Shown here: positions 1-7,682 of the stretch, in pieces
Layout: the number at the start of each line of letters is the position of its first letter
How positions within the stretch are numbered: the first letter of the stretch is position 1
Assembly (NCBI GenBank): GCA_023129265.1
Contig: JAGMCJ010000046.1
Coordinates: forward strand, 1-10,738
DNA: 10,738 nt
DNA from: Thermoplasmata archaeon
GTDB taxonomy: Archaea > Thermoplasmatota > Thermoplasmata > RBG-16-68-12 > JAGMCJ01
Direction of reading: 5' to 3'
Notes under the pieces: generated by a model
Database searches by the model: none
Told to the model about the DNA's origin: nothing
The model's input: the letters and a program-made list of their open reading frames with translations, nothing else
Program-made: the position numbers and the translations under genes

Positions 1-79
1 TTGAACGGCCGATGTGGACTGGTCCCGTGGGATTGACGCTCGTGTGCTCCAGCAGGACCAGTCCACATCGGCCGTTCAA
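1..79. repeat. Perfect 25-bp inverted repeat at the window edge (fold-back of argS sequence)
   Basis: Bases 1-25 are the exact reverse complement of bases 55-79. The reverse complement of roughly 1-53 reads, in one frame, L-E-H-T-S-V-N-P-T-G-P-V-H-I-G-R-S. This is the expected archaeal arginyl-tRNA synthetase sequence leading into the HIGH-type motif. The + strand repeats G-P-V-H-I-G-R-S from base 55, but what precedes it (bases 37-54) does not read as ArgS. So bases 1-54 are an inverted copy of the bases that should lie upstream of 55, joined through a 4-base loop (agca). A chimeric snap-back at a contig end explains this better than a biological repeat. Confidence 0.85.
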
Positions 80-1392
80 GGAACTCGATAATCGGGGACA
101 CCCTCGCGCGCGTCCTGAGAAGGGCGGGTTACGATGTCACGACCGAGTTCTTGGTCAATGACACCGGGAGACAGATGGTCGTCTTGACATGGGCGACGCA
201 GAACATCTCGGAAGATGACCTCCCGAAGGCGGGAAGGGACAAGGATGACCATCTCCTCGTGCGATACTACCAGAAGGCCTACGAGATCCTGGAATCTGAC
301 CCGACCCTCGAGAAGACTATCGAAGAGCTCGTGCTCAAGCTCGACAGAGGAGAGGAGAAGATAGTCCACGACGTGAAGGCCGTTGCGGAGAGGGTAATGA
401 GAGGAATGGTCTCCACCCTCAAGGAGATCGGTGTGTCCCTCGACTCATACTTCTGGGAGTCCGGCACGATATTGGACGGTAGCGTCCACGAGGTCATCGA
501 GTCCCTCAAGAGGTCAGAGAACGCTCATTCGGACGAAGGTGCGTACTACCTCGACCTCGAATCCTTTGGGATTCACGGATGGGACGCCCGCTTCTTCTTC
601 ACAAGAAAGGATGGGACGTCACTGTACACCACTCGAGACATCGCCTACCACCTCGGCAAGTTCAAGCGGTGCGACATTGCGATAAACGTCCTCGGCGAAG
701 ACCAGAAGCTGGGAATGAAACAGCTGACGCTCGCCTTGAACATGATGGGGGTCGAGAAGAGGCCGGAGACTGTCTTCTACGCCTTTGTCTCCCTTCCCAC
801 GGGGAAGATGTCGACACGGAGCGGCACGACCGTGCTCCTGGACGATCTGATAGACGAATCGAGAGCAAGGGCGGCTGAGGAGGTGAGGAAGAGGAGGCCG
901 GAGCTGTCCTCCGAGAGGATAGAAACCATCGCGAGCAGTGTCGGAACAGGCGCCGTGCGGTACAACATCCTCAGAGTCCAGCCCGAGAAGAGGATAGTCT
1001 TCAAGTGGGAGGAGGCTCTGAACTTCGAGGGAAACAGTGCGCCGTTCATCCAGTACTCTCACGCCCGAGCGTCCAGCATCCTGAGGAAAGCTCCGGAAAG
1101 GACGGGAGAGGACTTCGGACTCCTCACACACCCGTCCGAGATACTGCTGGTGAACACCATGAGCAGATTTCCCAGCGTGATTCGAAACTGCGCGGAGAGC
1201 AGAAGGGTGCATTCGCTGGCGTCGTATGCTCATGACCTGTCATCGAACTTCAACCAGTTCTACCGGGACTGTGGAGTGATTCATGCAGAGCCAGAGCTGC
1301 GGGACGCAAGGAGTGCACTGGTTGAATGCGCAAAGATAGTCCTGGCGAGCTGCCTCGACACGATGGGGATTGAGGCTCCAGAGGAGATGTGA
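55..1392 (+). CDS. argS: Arginyl-tRNA synthetase, 5'-truncated
   Basis: Class I aminoacyl-tRNA synthetase that charges tRNA-Arg with arginine in the cytoplasm. The frame is open from base 37, but only sequence from base 55 on is genuine. It begins at the HIGH-type motif (H-I-G-R, bases 64-75), followed by R-N-S-I-I-G-D-T and V-N-D-T-G-R-Q, both typical of ArgS. The second ATP-binding signature is K-M-S-T-R at 805-819, the usual archaeal/eukaryotic form of KMSKS. The C-terminal third is the helical DALR anticodon-binding domain, ending in M-G-I-E-A-P-E-E-M. About 445 residues are present; the N-terminal tRNA-binding domain and first catalytic strand, roughly 110 residues, are missing. The TTG at 151 lies inside the catalytic domain and is not the start. 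It ends 1 nt from the stop of the convergent surface-protein gene. Confidence 0.95.
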   Translation, partial: GPVHIGRSRNSIIGDTLARVLRRAGYDVTTEFLVNDTGRQMVVLTWATQNISEDDLPKAGRDKDDHLLVRYYQKAYEILESDPTLEKTIEELVLKLDRGEEKIVHDVKAVAERVMRGMVSTLKEIGVSLDSYFWESGTILDGSVHEVIESLKRSENAHSDEGAYYLDLESFGIHGWDARFFFTRKDGTSLYTTRDIAYHLGKFKRCDIAINVLGEDQKLGMKQLTLALNMMGVEKRPETVFYAFVSLPTGKMSTRSGTTVLLDDLIDESRARAAEEVRKRRPELSSERIETIASSVGTGAVRYNILRVQPEKRIVFKWEEALNFEGNSAPFIQYSHARASSILRKAPERTGEDFGLLTHPSEILLVNTMSRFPSVIRNCAESRRVHSLASYAHDLSSNFNQFYRDCGVIHAEPELRDARSALVECAKIVLASCLDTMGIEAPEEM

Positions 1393-1393
1393 G

Positions 1394-4300
1394 CTACTTC
1401 TTCATCTTCTTCTTTTTCTTCTCCTTTGGCTCTTCCTTCTTCTCTCTCCTCCTGAACTTGAGCTCTCCTCGCTGCCACTTCCGCCGCAGCCATATCACCA
1501 CGATGACGAGGATGATCACGATGACGAGGACGATGTAGACCAGGTAGGTCTTCCAGGGCGCCTGATTGACCGTCACGAACTCCGTCATTCGGTTGTCCGG
1601 TCCGATCTGCTCGCTGTGCTCATTATCGTCGCTAACCTTGATGAGAATGGTCAGCTTCCCAACGACCTCGGGAGTCCAAGATACCTCTGCTCGGATCTGC
1701 TCTCCCGCTTCTATCTTGACTTGGCCAGTCGGGATCAGACCGGATTCGTTGTAGAACGTGACGGTGCCTCCTATCTCCGTCTCCTTGTCGCCTTCTTTCA
1801 GATAGAAGTGCACTTGGATGCTCTCGGCGGTCGCATGGTTCTGCTTGTTTGTTATGTTGACGGACAGCTTTATGCGCTGACCTTCCTCGACGCTCTCGGG
1901 TTCGCTGTAGAATGTCGCTGACAGGACCTCCAAATCGGGTCTCGAGGACGCGTCTGCGATGACCTTGACAGTCAGGGTCGTATTCCCGGTGTTCCCCGCC
2001 ATGTCCGTCACATTGACAGTGACGTTGTAGGTGTCGATTCTCGTGAAGTTGTGCGAAACGTTGTAGTTCCCCAGCTGCGCGGCGATTGCAGTCCCGTCTC
2101 CGAAGTCCCACTCGAAGGTGAGATTGACGATGTCATCCACATTGTCCCCGGACTCGCTCGCGTTGAAGTAGTGCGTTATGTTTTCCACAGCGGAAGTCGT
2201 GGGAACGAACGTGTCGTTCAGGATGATGACACGGGCCTGCGGGGGCGAAATGTCGCGCACGACGAAGTTGACGCTGACATTCGAGCTCCAGTGACCAACA
2301 GAATCGGCAACGGTGAGATTCACCGTGTAGTTGCCAGGCTGGTCGAAGGAGTGGGTGAAGCTCGAAACGAACTCATCCCAGATCCCGTCGCTCTCAAGGT
2401 CCCACTTCCAGTCCTCGATGTTTCCTTTGATAGTCCCGTACATGAGGTCCGTCGATTCCACGCTGTCGAACTTGATCGCCATGCTTTCGTTGACGTCAAT
2501 CGTCTCGCCATTAGCATCATCCATGACAAAGTTGAGAGAGGTGATGTTGACTGAAATCACGGCACTCGGGTCGAACTCATCGACGAATATCGTTGCTTCC
2601 CGGTAGCTAACGTCGCCACCAGGGTCCGAACCTGACTCGGATATGGTCAGGTTCACCGAATACTCGCCACCCGTCGTGTAGTTGTAGATGGGCTTTATTC
2701 CGTACCTCGTGCTCTGACCCGGGTTGGAGGTGTCGAATATCCACGTGAAGTTCGCGTGCGGCGAGACGAGTTTTGTTGAAGTGCTGTTGTCTATCGAGGT
2801 CGCTGCGGAGAAAGTGATGTTCAGTTCCGCGGGAACCGTCGCATTGTAGTCCTCATATGTGATGTCTTGCGGGATTGAAACGCGGTCCGGGTCGATGACC
2901 TCAATCTTCGCGACTCCACCCACGGAGGGGCGTACCGTCATGTAGACTGGAACAGGCGCACCCGAACCCTGCGGCGGGTCGATCCTGATTGTGAGGAAGC
3001 CCGCGACGTGTATTTCTGAAATCGTCTCGTTCTCCACCATCTCGTATCTCTCGCCATCCTGCGTGGGCAGATTGATGCTGTACGTGCGGTTCTTCTCGGT
3101 CTGGTCCATGACGCTCGTGTCGTACTCCACGTACTGTGTCAGCTTGTATTCGTCTTGTCCGGATTCTATCCCACTGGTATTGTATTCCGTTGAGGTGTTG
3201 ATCCAGATTGCCTCTGTCGAATCGATAGAAGAAGCCACACGTGGCTCCGCGGTGACGCTGTAGCTACTGTGATTCGAGATGAAATGGTTGTCATCGACGA
3301 GGAAGAACTCGTCCGTAATCACATACCTGGGGCCTTTCGCCTCCAGCCAATCGACCAGCGCATCGATTTCAGTGGTGTCCAGTATGCCGTCACCGTTTCC
3401 GAGGACGACATCGACCTGTAACCTGAGATTGCGAAGCTCAGATCTATCCATGCCCTCCAAGTAGCTCTCGCTGTTGAGCTGCCATGACCTATCGACGATG
3501 ATGTGGTTCCAGTCATCGTTCTTGAATGCAATCTTGTTCTCAATTCTCTCTTCCTCGGACCGTTGGAAATACTGCTTGCCAACATCAATCGAGACGTTGG
3601 TGACCGTGACCGAAGGCAAGGTGACTGTCTTGTAGCCGTCAATCCTGACCACGACTGAAAAATCCCCCGGATAGGCTCCTACGCGGAACTCAGGCGGGGA
3701 GTCATCTATCTTCGTCACAAGCCTATTGTTGTTGAGGTCGAAGAGCGTCACGTGTATCGGTCTATCTGTGATGCCCCACAGCTCTTCTGCGTCATGCGCC
3801 TTGCCCACTATCTCGAACATGTACAGCTCGAAATCCGCTCTTGTGCCGCCCGCCAACTGTACGGTCTCGTTCTCCACGGAATGCAAGGCAGTGTAGCTCG
3901 CTGTGATGGTGTCTGTGTTGTATAGAGTCTGCGTGAAGTGAATCTCACCGGTCCATGGATCCAGGATATAGTTGGCAGGACTGTCGTTTATCTCTATGAC
4001 CTCTGTTGAAGGATCTGCTGGGTATGACAACTTGGAGGTGTTCGTGAGAACCTCTCCGAACACATCTATGCTTCCGTTGTATGTGTAGTCTGCCCAAATC
4101 AGGGTTCCCTCTGAGATGGTGACGTTATAGGTCACGGTTCCGTTGACCATATCCACGAACCATTCTGTATCCTGAGGCCAAGGCGACTCATCTCGGTAAA
4201 GCGAAATCAATGTGATATTGGTATGGTTGAGCTGAGCAACGGTCTCATTGCCCAGAGCACCAAGTGTCAAGCTCTCATCTTCCAAAGTCGTGTAGTTGTA

Positions 4301-5626
4301 GCTGGCATAGATGACGTCCGTGTCCTCCACGGTCAGGTTCAGCTGGACTGTCCCGTTGAGATAGTCCATCTGGTAGTCTGAGGGGTCTATTAGGTCACTA
4401 TTCAAGTACAGTTCTTCTGAAGAGGATACGATGTCCGTGTTCTTGAAAATGCTAATGATGTTGTTTGGCATGACAACAACGTTCTGGAAGGTGGGCGAGT
4501 AGTCCTCGTGTGATACCTCAATCTCGAACTCACCGTCGTAGATGTCCATGGAATACCAGCCTTCTATGTCCAGACCGCAATACCAGCTGTGTGTCGGGGA
4601 GGCTAGGTAGGAACGTGAGTCCGAGATTTGCCATGGATCCGACTGGGGCTTGAAAGTCCACACTTCGAAGTTACCGTTTTCAACGTCATCGAAGAACGGC
4701 TCCTGGGTCGCAGTCTCGATCTTGATGTTATCGATGAACCATCCCTCGTCTACCTTGTTCGAATCGCTTGTGAATCTGAACGCGATTCGGACGGTGCTTC
4801 CTGCATAGCCACCCAGAGCGAAGGTGGCGGACTTCCAAACGTTGGATTTGCCTGTGAAACCGCCTTGACCGTAGACAACGTCGAAATTAGTGTAATTGCC
4901 AATTGGATACAAGAGGTCCCAGCTATTACCCCCATCGATGGATATCTGAACGTTTCCTCCATCTATTCCATCCTCCATGAGATACCAATGTTTGAATCTG
5001 AGGTGAGCGGTCTCCAACAGAGGAAGGTCGATGTTACGGGATATCATCCACTTGTCCTTCTTGTTCTCATATTCTTGTATGGGGGAAGTCGTCGTGGCCA
5101 CTTCATAGTCGTTAGCCCTGTCTCGCAGTGTGACGATCGCGCCGTTGACTGGCTGGCCCGTCCCACCGTCAGTCACCGCACCTCGAATCGTTGCGTTGAT
5201 GTCTCTAGATTTCAGACCGATGTAACCCAAGTCCAGGTTCTCATCGTGGACTCTCACTATCGGTGTTTCATTGCCGAAATACACCCGTCCCTCCAGGTCT
5301 CGAACCTCTCCTTGAGTTTCTATGCGGACCGCATAGTAGCTAGGCTGAGAAACCTCGAACCAGAAGTAACCGCCGCCCCCGGTCTCCACCGAGACAGGAT
5401 CCAAAGATGAAATGTCATGCAAGTCAACCTCAATGAATTCAAGACCCTCCTCCTCGTGTACTGTGTCCCAGACACCGTCTCCGTTCCTATCATCAAAAAC
5501 GTAGCCAAATACTATTATTGGCTCTTCCTGCGCTCTCAAGTTCTGGCTCGGCGTCACCACCATAGCGCCTAGCATCAGCAGTAGGACTATGGCAGTGACT
5601 GTCATGCTCGAGTTTCGGGTCTTCAT
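1394..5626 (-). CDS. Giant secreted surface protein with PKD repeats and C-terminal membrane anchor
   Basis: A 1410-aa protein counted from the ATG at 5626, chosen because GGAGG lies 9 nt upstream; the frame is open to a start at 5659. Residues 1-33 look like a signal peptide (hydrophobic core about 9-24). Residues 37-130 resemble an SdrD/Cna-B-type domain with a D-D-R-N-G-D-G-V-W-D calcium-loop-like motif. Residues 144-385 hold a carboxypeptidase-regulatory-like fold split by a jelly-roll domain. Three diverged beta-rich repeats follow at about 396-580. An EF-hand/dockerin-like loop (G-N-G-D-G-I-L-D) is at 743-750. Three PKD-type domains lie at about 930-1222, the last with the classic W-D-F-G-D-G. 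A CARDB-like domain spans about 1229-1350. A single transmembrane helix (1360-1380) is followed by a Lys/Arg-rich tail. Many N-x-S/T sequons suggest N-glycosylation. Likely an S-layer-associated adhesin or binding protein; the ligand is unknown. Confidence 0.85.
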   Translation of the reverse strand: MKTRNSSMTVTAIVLLLMLGAMVVTPSQNLRAQEEPIIVFGYVFDDRNGDGVWDTVHEEEGLEFIEVDLHDISSLDPVSVETGGGGYFWFEVSQPSYYAVRIETQGEVRDLEGRVYFGNETPIVRVHDENLDLGYIGLKSRDINATIRGAVTDGGTGQPVNGAIVTLRDRANDYEVATTTSPIQEYENKKDKWMISRNIDLPLLETAHLRFKHWYLMEDGIDGGNVQISIDGGNSWDLLYPIGNYTNFDVVYGQGGFTGKSNVWKSATFALGGYAGSTVRIAFRFTSDSNKVDEGWFIDNIKIETATQEPFFDDVENGNFEVWTFKPQSDPWQISDSRSYLASPTHSWYCGLDIEGWYSMDIYDGEFEIEVSHEDYSPTFQNVVVMPNNIISIFKNTDIVSSSEELYLNSDLIDPSDYQMDYLNGTVQLNLTVEDTDVIYASYNYTTLEDESLTLGALGNETVAQLNHTNITLISLYRDESPWPQDTEWFVDMVNGTVTYNVTISEGTLIWADYTYNGSIDVFGEVLTNTSKLSYPADPSTEVIEINDSPANYILDPWTGEIHFTQTLYNTDTITASYTALHSVENETVQLAGGTRADFELYMFEIVGKAHDAEELWGITDRPIHVTLFDLNNNRLVTKIDDSPPEFRVGAYPGDFSVVVRIDGYKTVTLPSVTVTNVSIDVGKQYFQRSEEERIENKIAFKNDDWNHIIVDRSWQLNSESYLEGMDRSELRNLRLQVDVVLGNGDGILDTTEIDALVDWLEAKGPRYVITDEFFLVDDNHFISNHSSYSVTAEPRVASSIDSTEAIWINTSTEYNTSGIESGQDEYKLTQYVEYDTSVMDQTEKNRTYSINLPTQDGERYEMVENETISEIHVAGFLTIRIDPPQGSGAPVPVYMTVRPSVGGVAKIEVIDPDRVSIPQDITYEDYNATVPAELNITFSAATSIDNSTSTKLVSPHANFTWIFDTSNPGQSTRYGIKPIYNYTTGGEYSVNLTISESGSDPGGDVSYREATIFVDEFDPSAVISVNITSLNFVMDDANGETIDVNESMAIKFDSVESTDLMYGTIKGNIEDWKWDLESDGIWDEFVSSFTHSFDQPGNYTVNLTVADSVGHWSSNVSVNFVVRDISPPQARVIILNDTFVPTTSAVENITHYFNASESGDNVDDIVNLTFEWDFGDGTAIAAQLGNYNVSHNFTRIDTYNVTVNVTDMAGNTGNTTLTVKVIADASSRPDLEVLSATFYSEPESVEEGQRIKLSVNITNKQNHATAESIQVHFYLKEGDKETEIGGTVTFYNESGLIPTGQVKIEAGEQIRAEVSWTPEVVGKLTILIKVSDDNEHSEQIGPDNRMTEFVTVNQAPWKTYLVYIVLVIVIILVIVVIWLRRKWQRGELKFRRREKKEEPKEKKKKKMKK

Positions 5627-5635
5627 ATCCGTTTT

Positions 5636-5640
5636 CCTCC
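5636..5640 (-). promoter_or_regulatory. Shine-Dalgarno GGAGG deciding the surface-protein start
   Basis: On the - strand GGAGG sits 9 nt before the ATG at 5626. It falls inside the longer frame that begins at 5659, so it argues for the internal ATG. Placing the start there puts the signal peptide right at the N-terminus (M-K-T-R-N-S-S, then a hydrophobic run). Confidence 0.7.
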
Positions 5641-5705
5641 GATATGCTATCGTACCCAATACTGGGTTGCCGATGGCAAGGCTACCGCATGTAAACTATG
5701 TTTCT

Positions 5706-5713
5706 ATTTAAAT
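5706..5713 (-). promoter_or_regulatory. TATA-like box for the surface-protein gene
   Basis: The self-complementary ATTTAAAT lies about 83 nt upstream of the chosen ATG. Transcription would start near 5684, giving a leader of about 57 nt. That fits this gene having a Shine-Dalgarno site, unlike its leaderless neighbours. The 5627-5785 gap holds no other gene that I can see. Confidence 0.45.
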
Positions 5714-5785
5714 CTTTGTGGGTGAAATGCACCGCTGGAAGTAACGGAATCTCAGTACTGGCTCTTCGAAAATCAGAGCGCTTTT

Positions 5786-6847
5786 CTACAAGGATTGGGA
5801 CGCGACAGCGCTCAGTCTCCTCACAAGAGACTTCGCAATCCCAGGAAGTTCGAAGTCCGAAGGAGTGTCACTGTCAAGAATCTCGACCAACTTGGTCCTA
5901 AACCTGAGGTTCCTGAATGCGGACCTGCATCTTGAAGGGTACCGCCGAGAGGCTTTCTCGCTGAAATCGTCATTCTCGATCATCTCCAAGCAGGTCTCAG
6001 CCGCCTTTTCCGCGGAGTAAATGCCCGGAGGTATCCCTCCCCCTGTCCACGCGTTGACAAAGCCCGCCGCGTCGCCCACGAGCATGACGCGTCCGCTTTG
6101 AATCTTCTCCAGAAGCTTGTATGGAATCATGTGACCATGCACTTTCGGACAAGGAATGTCAATTCCAGCACAGAAGCGCTCGAACTTCCCCCTCAGGCCC
6201 CTAGACTTCCGCGTCAGGGCTCCAATGCCGATGTTGACCGACTCCTTGTTGGGTATCAGCCAAGCGAAACCAAGCAGGTCCTCAAAGAAGTACATGTTGC
6301 TGTGGTCTCCCTCCCCGAGGAGGTTCTCGTAGCTCTGGAGTCCAACACTCGCGACCATGGCCGCGTACATCCTACTATGGTTGTGAACGAGACCTATGGA
6401 TTTCCCCACCGTGCTATGAACTCCATCAGCTCCAATGAGGAGCCTGGACTTGAGTTCCATGTGCGCCGTTCGAACCGCAACACCTTCGGGGCGGTTAGTC
6501 ACGTCCGTGACTGGACAGGAATCCACGACCTCAACACCAGCATCCATAGCCATCTTCGTGATGAAGTAATCGAACTTCTCTCGTTTGAAGAAGTAGTCGT
6601 CCCTCTCGAGCGCCTGGATCCTTTTGGAGTTGTAGAAGACGTTAGTGAAACTCCCCTTCGCCTCCACAGCATCGAATATACCGCGGTCGAGCTTTGACAG
6701 TGTCCTCCCGTCAACAATCCCGCCGCACGCCTTCCATCTGGGCAATCGATCTTTCTCGATGAGAAGCGTCTCTAGACCACTACTTGCGGACTTGTAAGCA
6801 GCGTAACTACCAGCAGGGCCAGCACCAACGACGATAACGTCGTACAC
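5786..6847 (-). CDS. Geranylgeranyl reductase family FAD-dependent oxidoreductase
   Basis: A 353-aa flavoprotein. The N-terminal dinucleotide-binding motif is G-A-G-P-A-G at residues 8-13, followed by E31 (ribose-binding acidic residue) and R-W-K-A-C-G-G at 37-43, the conserved Cys-Gly-Gly region of this family. G-A-D-G-V-H-S (139-145) is the middle motif of the FAD-dependent hydroxylase fold. G-D-A-A-G-F-V-N-A-W-T-G-G-G-I (258-272) is the second FAD-binding motif, in the form typical of geranylgeranyl reductases. In archaea such enzymes saturate the isoprenoid chains of membrane lipids, but paralogues act on other polyprenyl substrates, and at 353 aa this one is somewhat short. The start is GTG at 6847; a TATA-like box about 28 nt upstream suggests a leaderless message. 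Family confidence is high; the exact substrate is not resolved. Confidence 0.88.
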   Translation of the reverse strand: MYDVIVVGAGPAGSYAAYKSASSGLETLLIEKDRLPRWKACGGIVDGRTLSKLDRGIFDAVEAKGSFTNVFYNSKRIQALERDDYFFKREKFDYFITKMAMDAGVEVVDSCPVTDVTNRPEGVAVRTAHMELKSRLLIGADGVHSTVGKSIGLVHNHSRMYAAMVASVGLQSYENLLGEGDHSNMYFFEDLLGFAWLIPNKESVNIGIGALTRKSRGLRGKFERFCAGIDIPCPKVHGHMIPYKLLEKIQSGRVMLVGDAAGFVNAWTGGGIPPGIYSAEKAAETCLEMIENDDFSEKASRRYPSRCRSAFRNLRFRTKLVEILDSDTPSDFELPGIAKSLVRRLSAVASQSL

Positions 6848-6870
6848 GAGTCCTCAATCGTCTACTCCCG

Positions 6871-6878
6871 TTTAAAAA
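6871..6878 (-). promoter_or_regulatory. TATA-like box for the reductase gene
   Basis: TTTTTAAA on the - strand is centred about 28 nt upstream of the GTG at 6847. This spacing puts the transcription start at or next to the start codon, consistent with a leaderless mRNA. The box lies in the 43-nt gap after the upstream small gene, so the reductase probably has its own promoter. Confidence 0.5.
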
Positions 6879-6890
6879 CTGTGGCACAAT

Positions 6891-7256
6891 CTATTCGGCC
6901 TCCGCGGCTTTTGCTGACCACCAAGCCTCGTCAGGAAGGTTCTCATACGTGACCTCCTTCGTCTTCCTCTCCTTCTTCAGGTTCCTCTCCACTTCGCTGT
7001 TGTCAATCTCCCAATAGAAAATCCTCCATGACTTCCCGCTGGAGAGTATCTCTGAGTCGACGTTCGTGTTCAGAAGCGCGGCATCGTGCAGTCTGTAGAA
7101 AAGCTTCCTGTCCTCAGAGTCGATGATGTTGTCCACAATGACGTTCTCGTAGCCGAAATACGTAAGCACCCTGTCAGCCATATCCAAAGCCTCGTCAGGA
7201 CTGACCTCGAGAGCATTCTGAATCGCGATCTTCAACTTATCACGGGTAACAACCAT
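6891..7256 (-). CDS. Small conserved archaeal protein, DUF6015-like
   Basis: A 121-aa soluble protein with no signal peptide or membrane helix. The N-terminal half is helical (V-T-R-D-K-L-K-I-A-I-Q-N-A-L, then S-P-D-E-A-L-D-M-A-D-R-V-L) and leads into F-G-Y-E-N-V-I-V-D-N-I-I. The centre contains D-R-K-L-F-Y-R-L-H-D-A-A-L-L and W-R-I-F-Y-W-E-I, and the tail is charged and ends in W-W-S-A-K-A-A-E-A-E. The overall look matches a Thermoplasmata-type uncharacterised family that I remember as DUF6015; this assignment is from memory. I chose ATG at 7256 over the TTG one codon earlier because a TATA-like box sits 27 nt upstream of it. Function unknown. Confidence 0.75.
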   Translation of the reverse strand: MVVTRDKLKIAIQNALEVSPDEALDMADRVLTYFGYENVIVDNIIDSEDRKLFYRLHDAALLNTNVDSEILSSGKSWRIFYWEIDNSEVERNLKKERKTKEVTYENLPDEAWWSAKAAEAE

Positions 7257-7278
7257 CAATATAATCTCTGTTGGCTCG

Positions 7279-7286
7279 CTTATATC
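7279..7286 (-). promoter_or_regulatory. TATA-like box for the DUF6015-like gene
   Basis: GATATAAG on the - strand is centred 27 nt before the ATG at 7256, supporting a leaderless transcript and that start codon. It forms the left end of a divergent intergenic region. Confidence 0.5.
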
Positions 7287-7380
7287 AACTTTGTGGAATG
7301 ACTTCTTGTAAAACGGACAATACGGGTGCTTCTCATGCCGACTCTGGCTCTGCTCCTACGACATCCTATTATCAACTTTG
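7283..7380 (+). repeat. Pair of 11-bp direct repeats in a divergent promoter region
   Basis: TATCAACTTTG occurs at 7283-7293 and again at 7370-7380. The first copy overlaps the TATA-like box of the leftward gene; the second lies about 20 nt upstream of the TATA-like box of the rightward gene. The placement would suit binding of a shared regulator, but two 11-mers could also be chance. I see no gene or RNA in the rest of 7257-7441. Confidence 0.35.
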
Positions 7381-7397
7381 ATTCTAGTGCCCGACCG

Positions 7398-7407
7398 CTT
7401 ATATACC
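7398..7407 (+). promoter_or_regulatory. TATA-like box for the 57-aa gene
   Basis: CTTATATACC, a good archaeal TATA box, is centred about 39 nt upstream of the ATG at 7442. It predicts a leader of about 13-15 nt. A weak GGTGA at 7425-7429 could act as a ribosome binding site but is 12 nt from the ATG. Confidence 0.55.
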
Positions 7408-7441
7408 GACAAGACCGATTTCTTGGTGAAGTGGGATTGGG

Positions 7442-7615
7442 ATGAAGCGTAGAAGCAAGAAGAGGCTACTGGAGCTGAAGGAGAACATCTCCTTCGTGCA
7501 CCTCAATGTGAGATCTGGATACATCTCGTACATCGAGGTTCCATCAAAGGGATCCAAGCCTCGCGTCAAGGGCGTTCTGCTGAAGGGCAAGAATTCAGTG
7601 ACGGAAGCCCAATGA
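7442..7615 (+). CDS. Small basic protein of unknown function, 57 aa
   Basis: A short open frame with a basic N-terminus (M-K-R-R-S-K-K-R), then a hydrophobic/polar alternating stretch suggesting beta strands (I-S-F-V-H-L-N-V-R-S-G-Y-I-S-Y-I-E-V) and a basic segment (P-S-K-G-S-K-P-R-V-K-G-V-L-L-K-G-K). No cysteines and no membrane segment. Support comes from the strong TATA-like box upstream, the ATG at the expected distance, and lack of a competing gene on either strand. The charge and size would fit a nucleic-acid-binding or ribosome-associated protein, but no family is recognised. The zinc-ribbon gene follows 67 nt downstream and has its own AT-rich box. Confidence 0.6.
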   Translation: MKRRSKKRLLELKENISFVHLNVRSGYISYIEVPSKGSKPRVKGVLLKGKNSVTEAQ

Positions 7616-7648
7616 TTTTAGGATGCCACATTTTGTGAACTGCTCCGA

Positions 7649-7660
7649 AAGATTATTATT
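7649..7660 (+). promoter_or_regulatory. TATA-like box for the zinc-ribbon gene
   Basis: AAGATTATTATT is centred about 28 nt upstream of the ATG at 7683, the spacing seen at other leaderless genes here. It supports 7683 rather than 7623 as the start. Confidence 0.4.
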
Positions 7661-7682
7661 GCCATGGCAATATCATTACTGC

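Noticed and set aside
1..79. Inverted repeat as a transposon end, terminator or phage cos-type end
   Set aside because: Both arms read as ArgS coding sequence including the HIGR motif, so the repeat is a copy of the gene and not a mobile-element terminus.
619..1233. A 204-codon - strand open frame inside argS
   Set aside because: It lies opposite well-conserved ArgS sequence including K-M-S-T-R and is an antisense shadow.
3394..3435. EF-hand-like loop as a dockerin domain for a cellulosome-type complex
   Set aside because: Only one loop is seen, its first ligand position is not acidic, and no cohesin or paired second repeat is present.
4628..5410. A 260-codon + strand open frame inside the surface-protein gene
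   Set aside because: It is a mirror of the jelly-roll region coding on the - strand; its translation shows no domain and no start signals.
7623..7682. Longer zinc-ribbon protein from the ATG at 7623
   Set aside because: The added 20 residues show no domain and span the AT-rich box that fits as promoter for the ATG at 7683.
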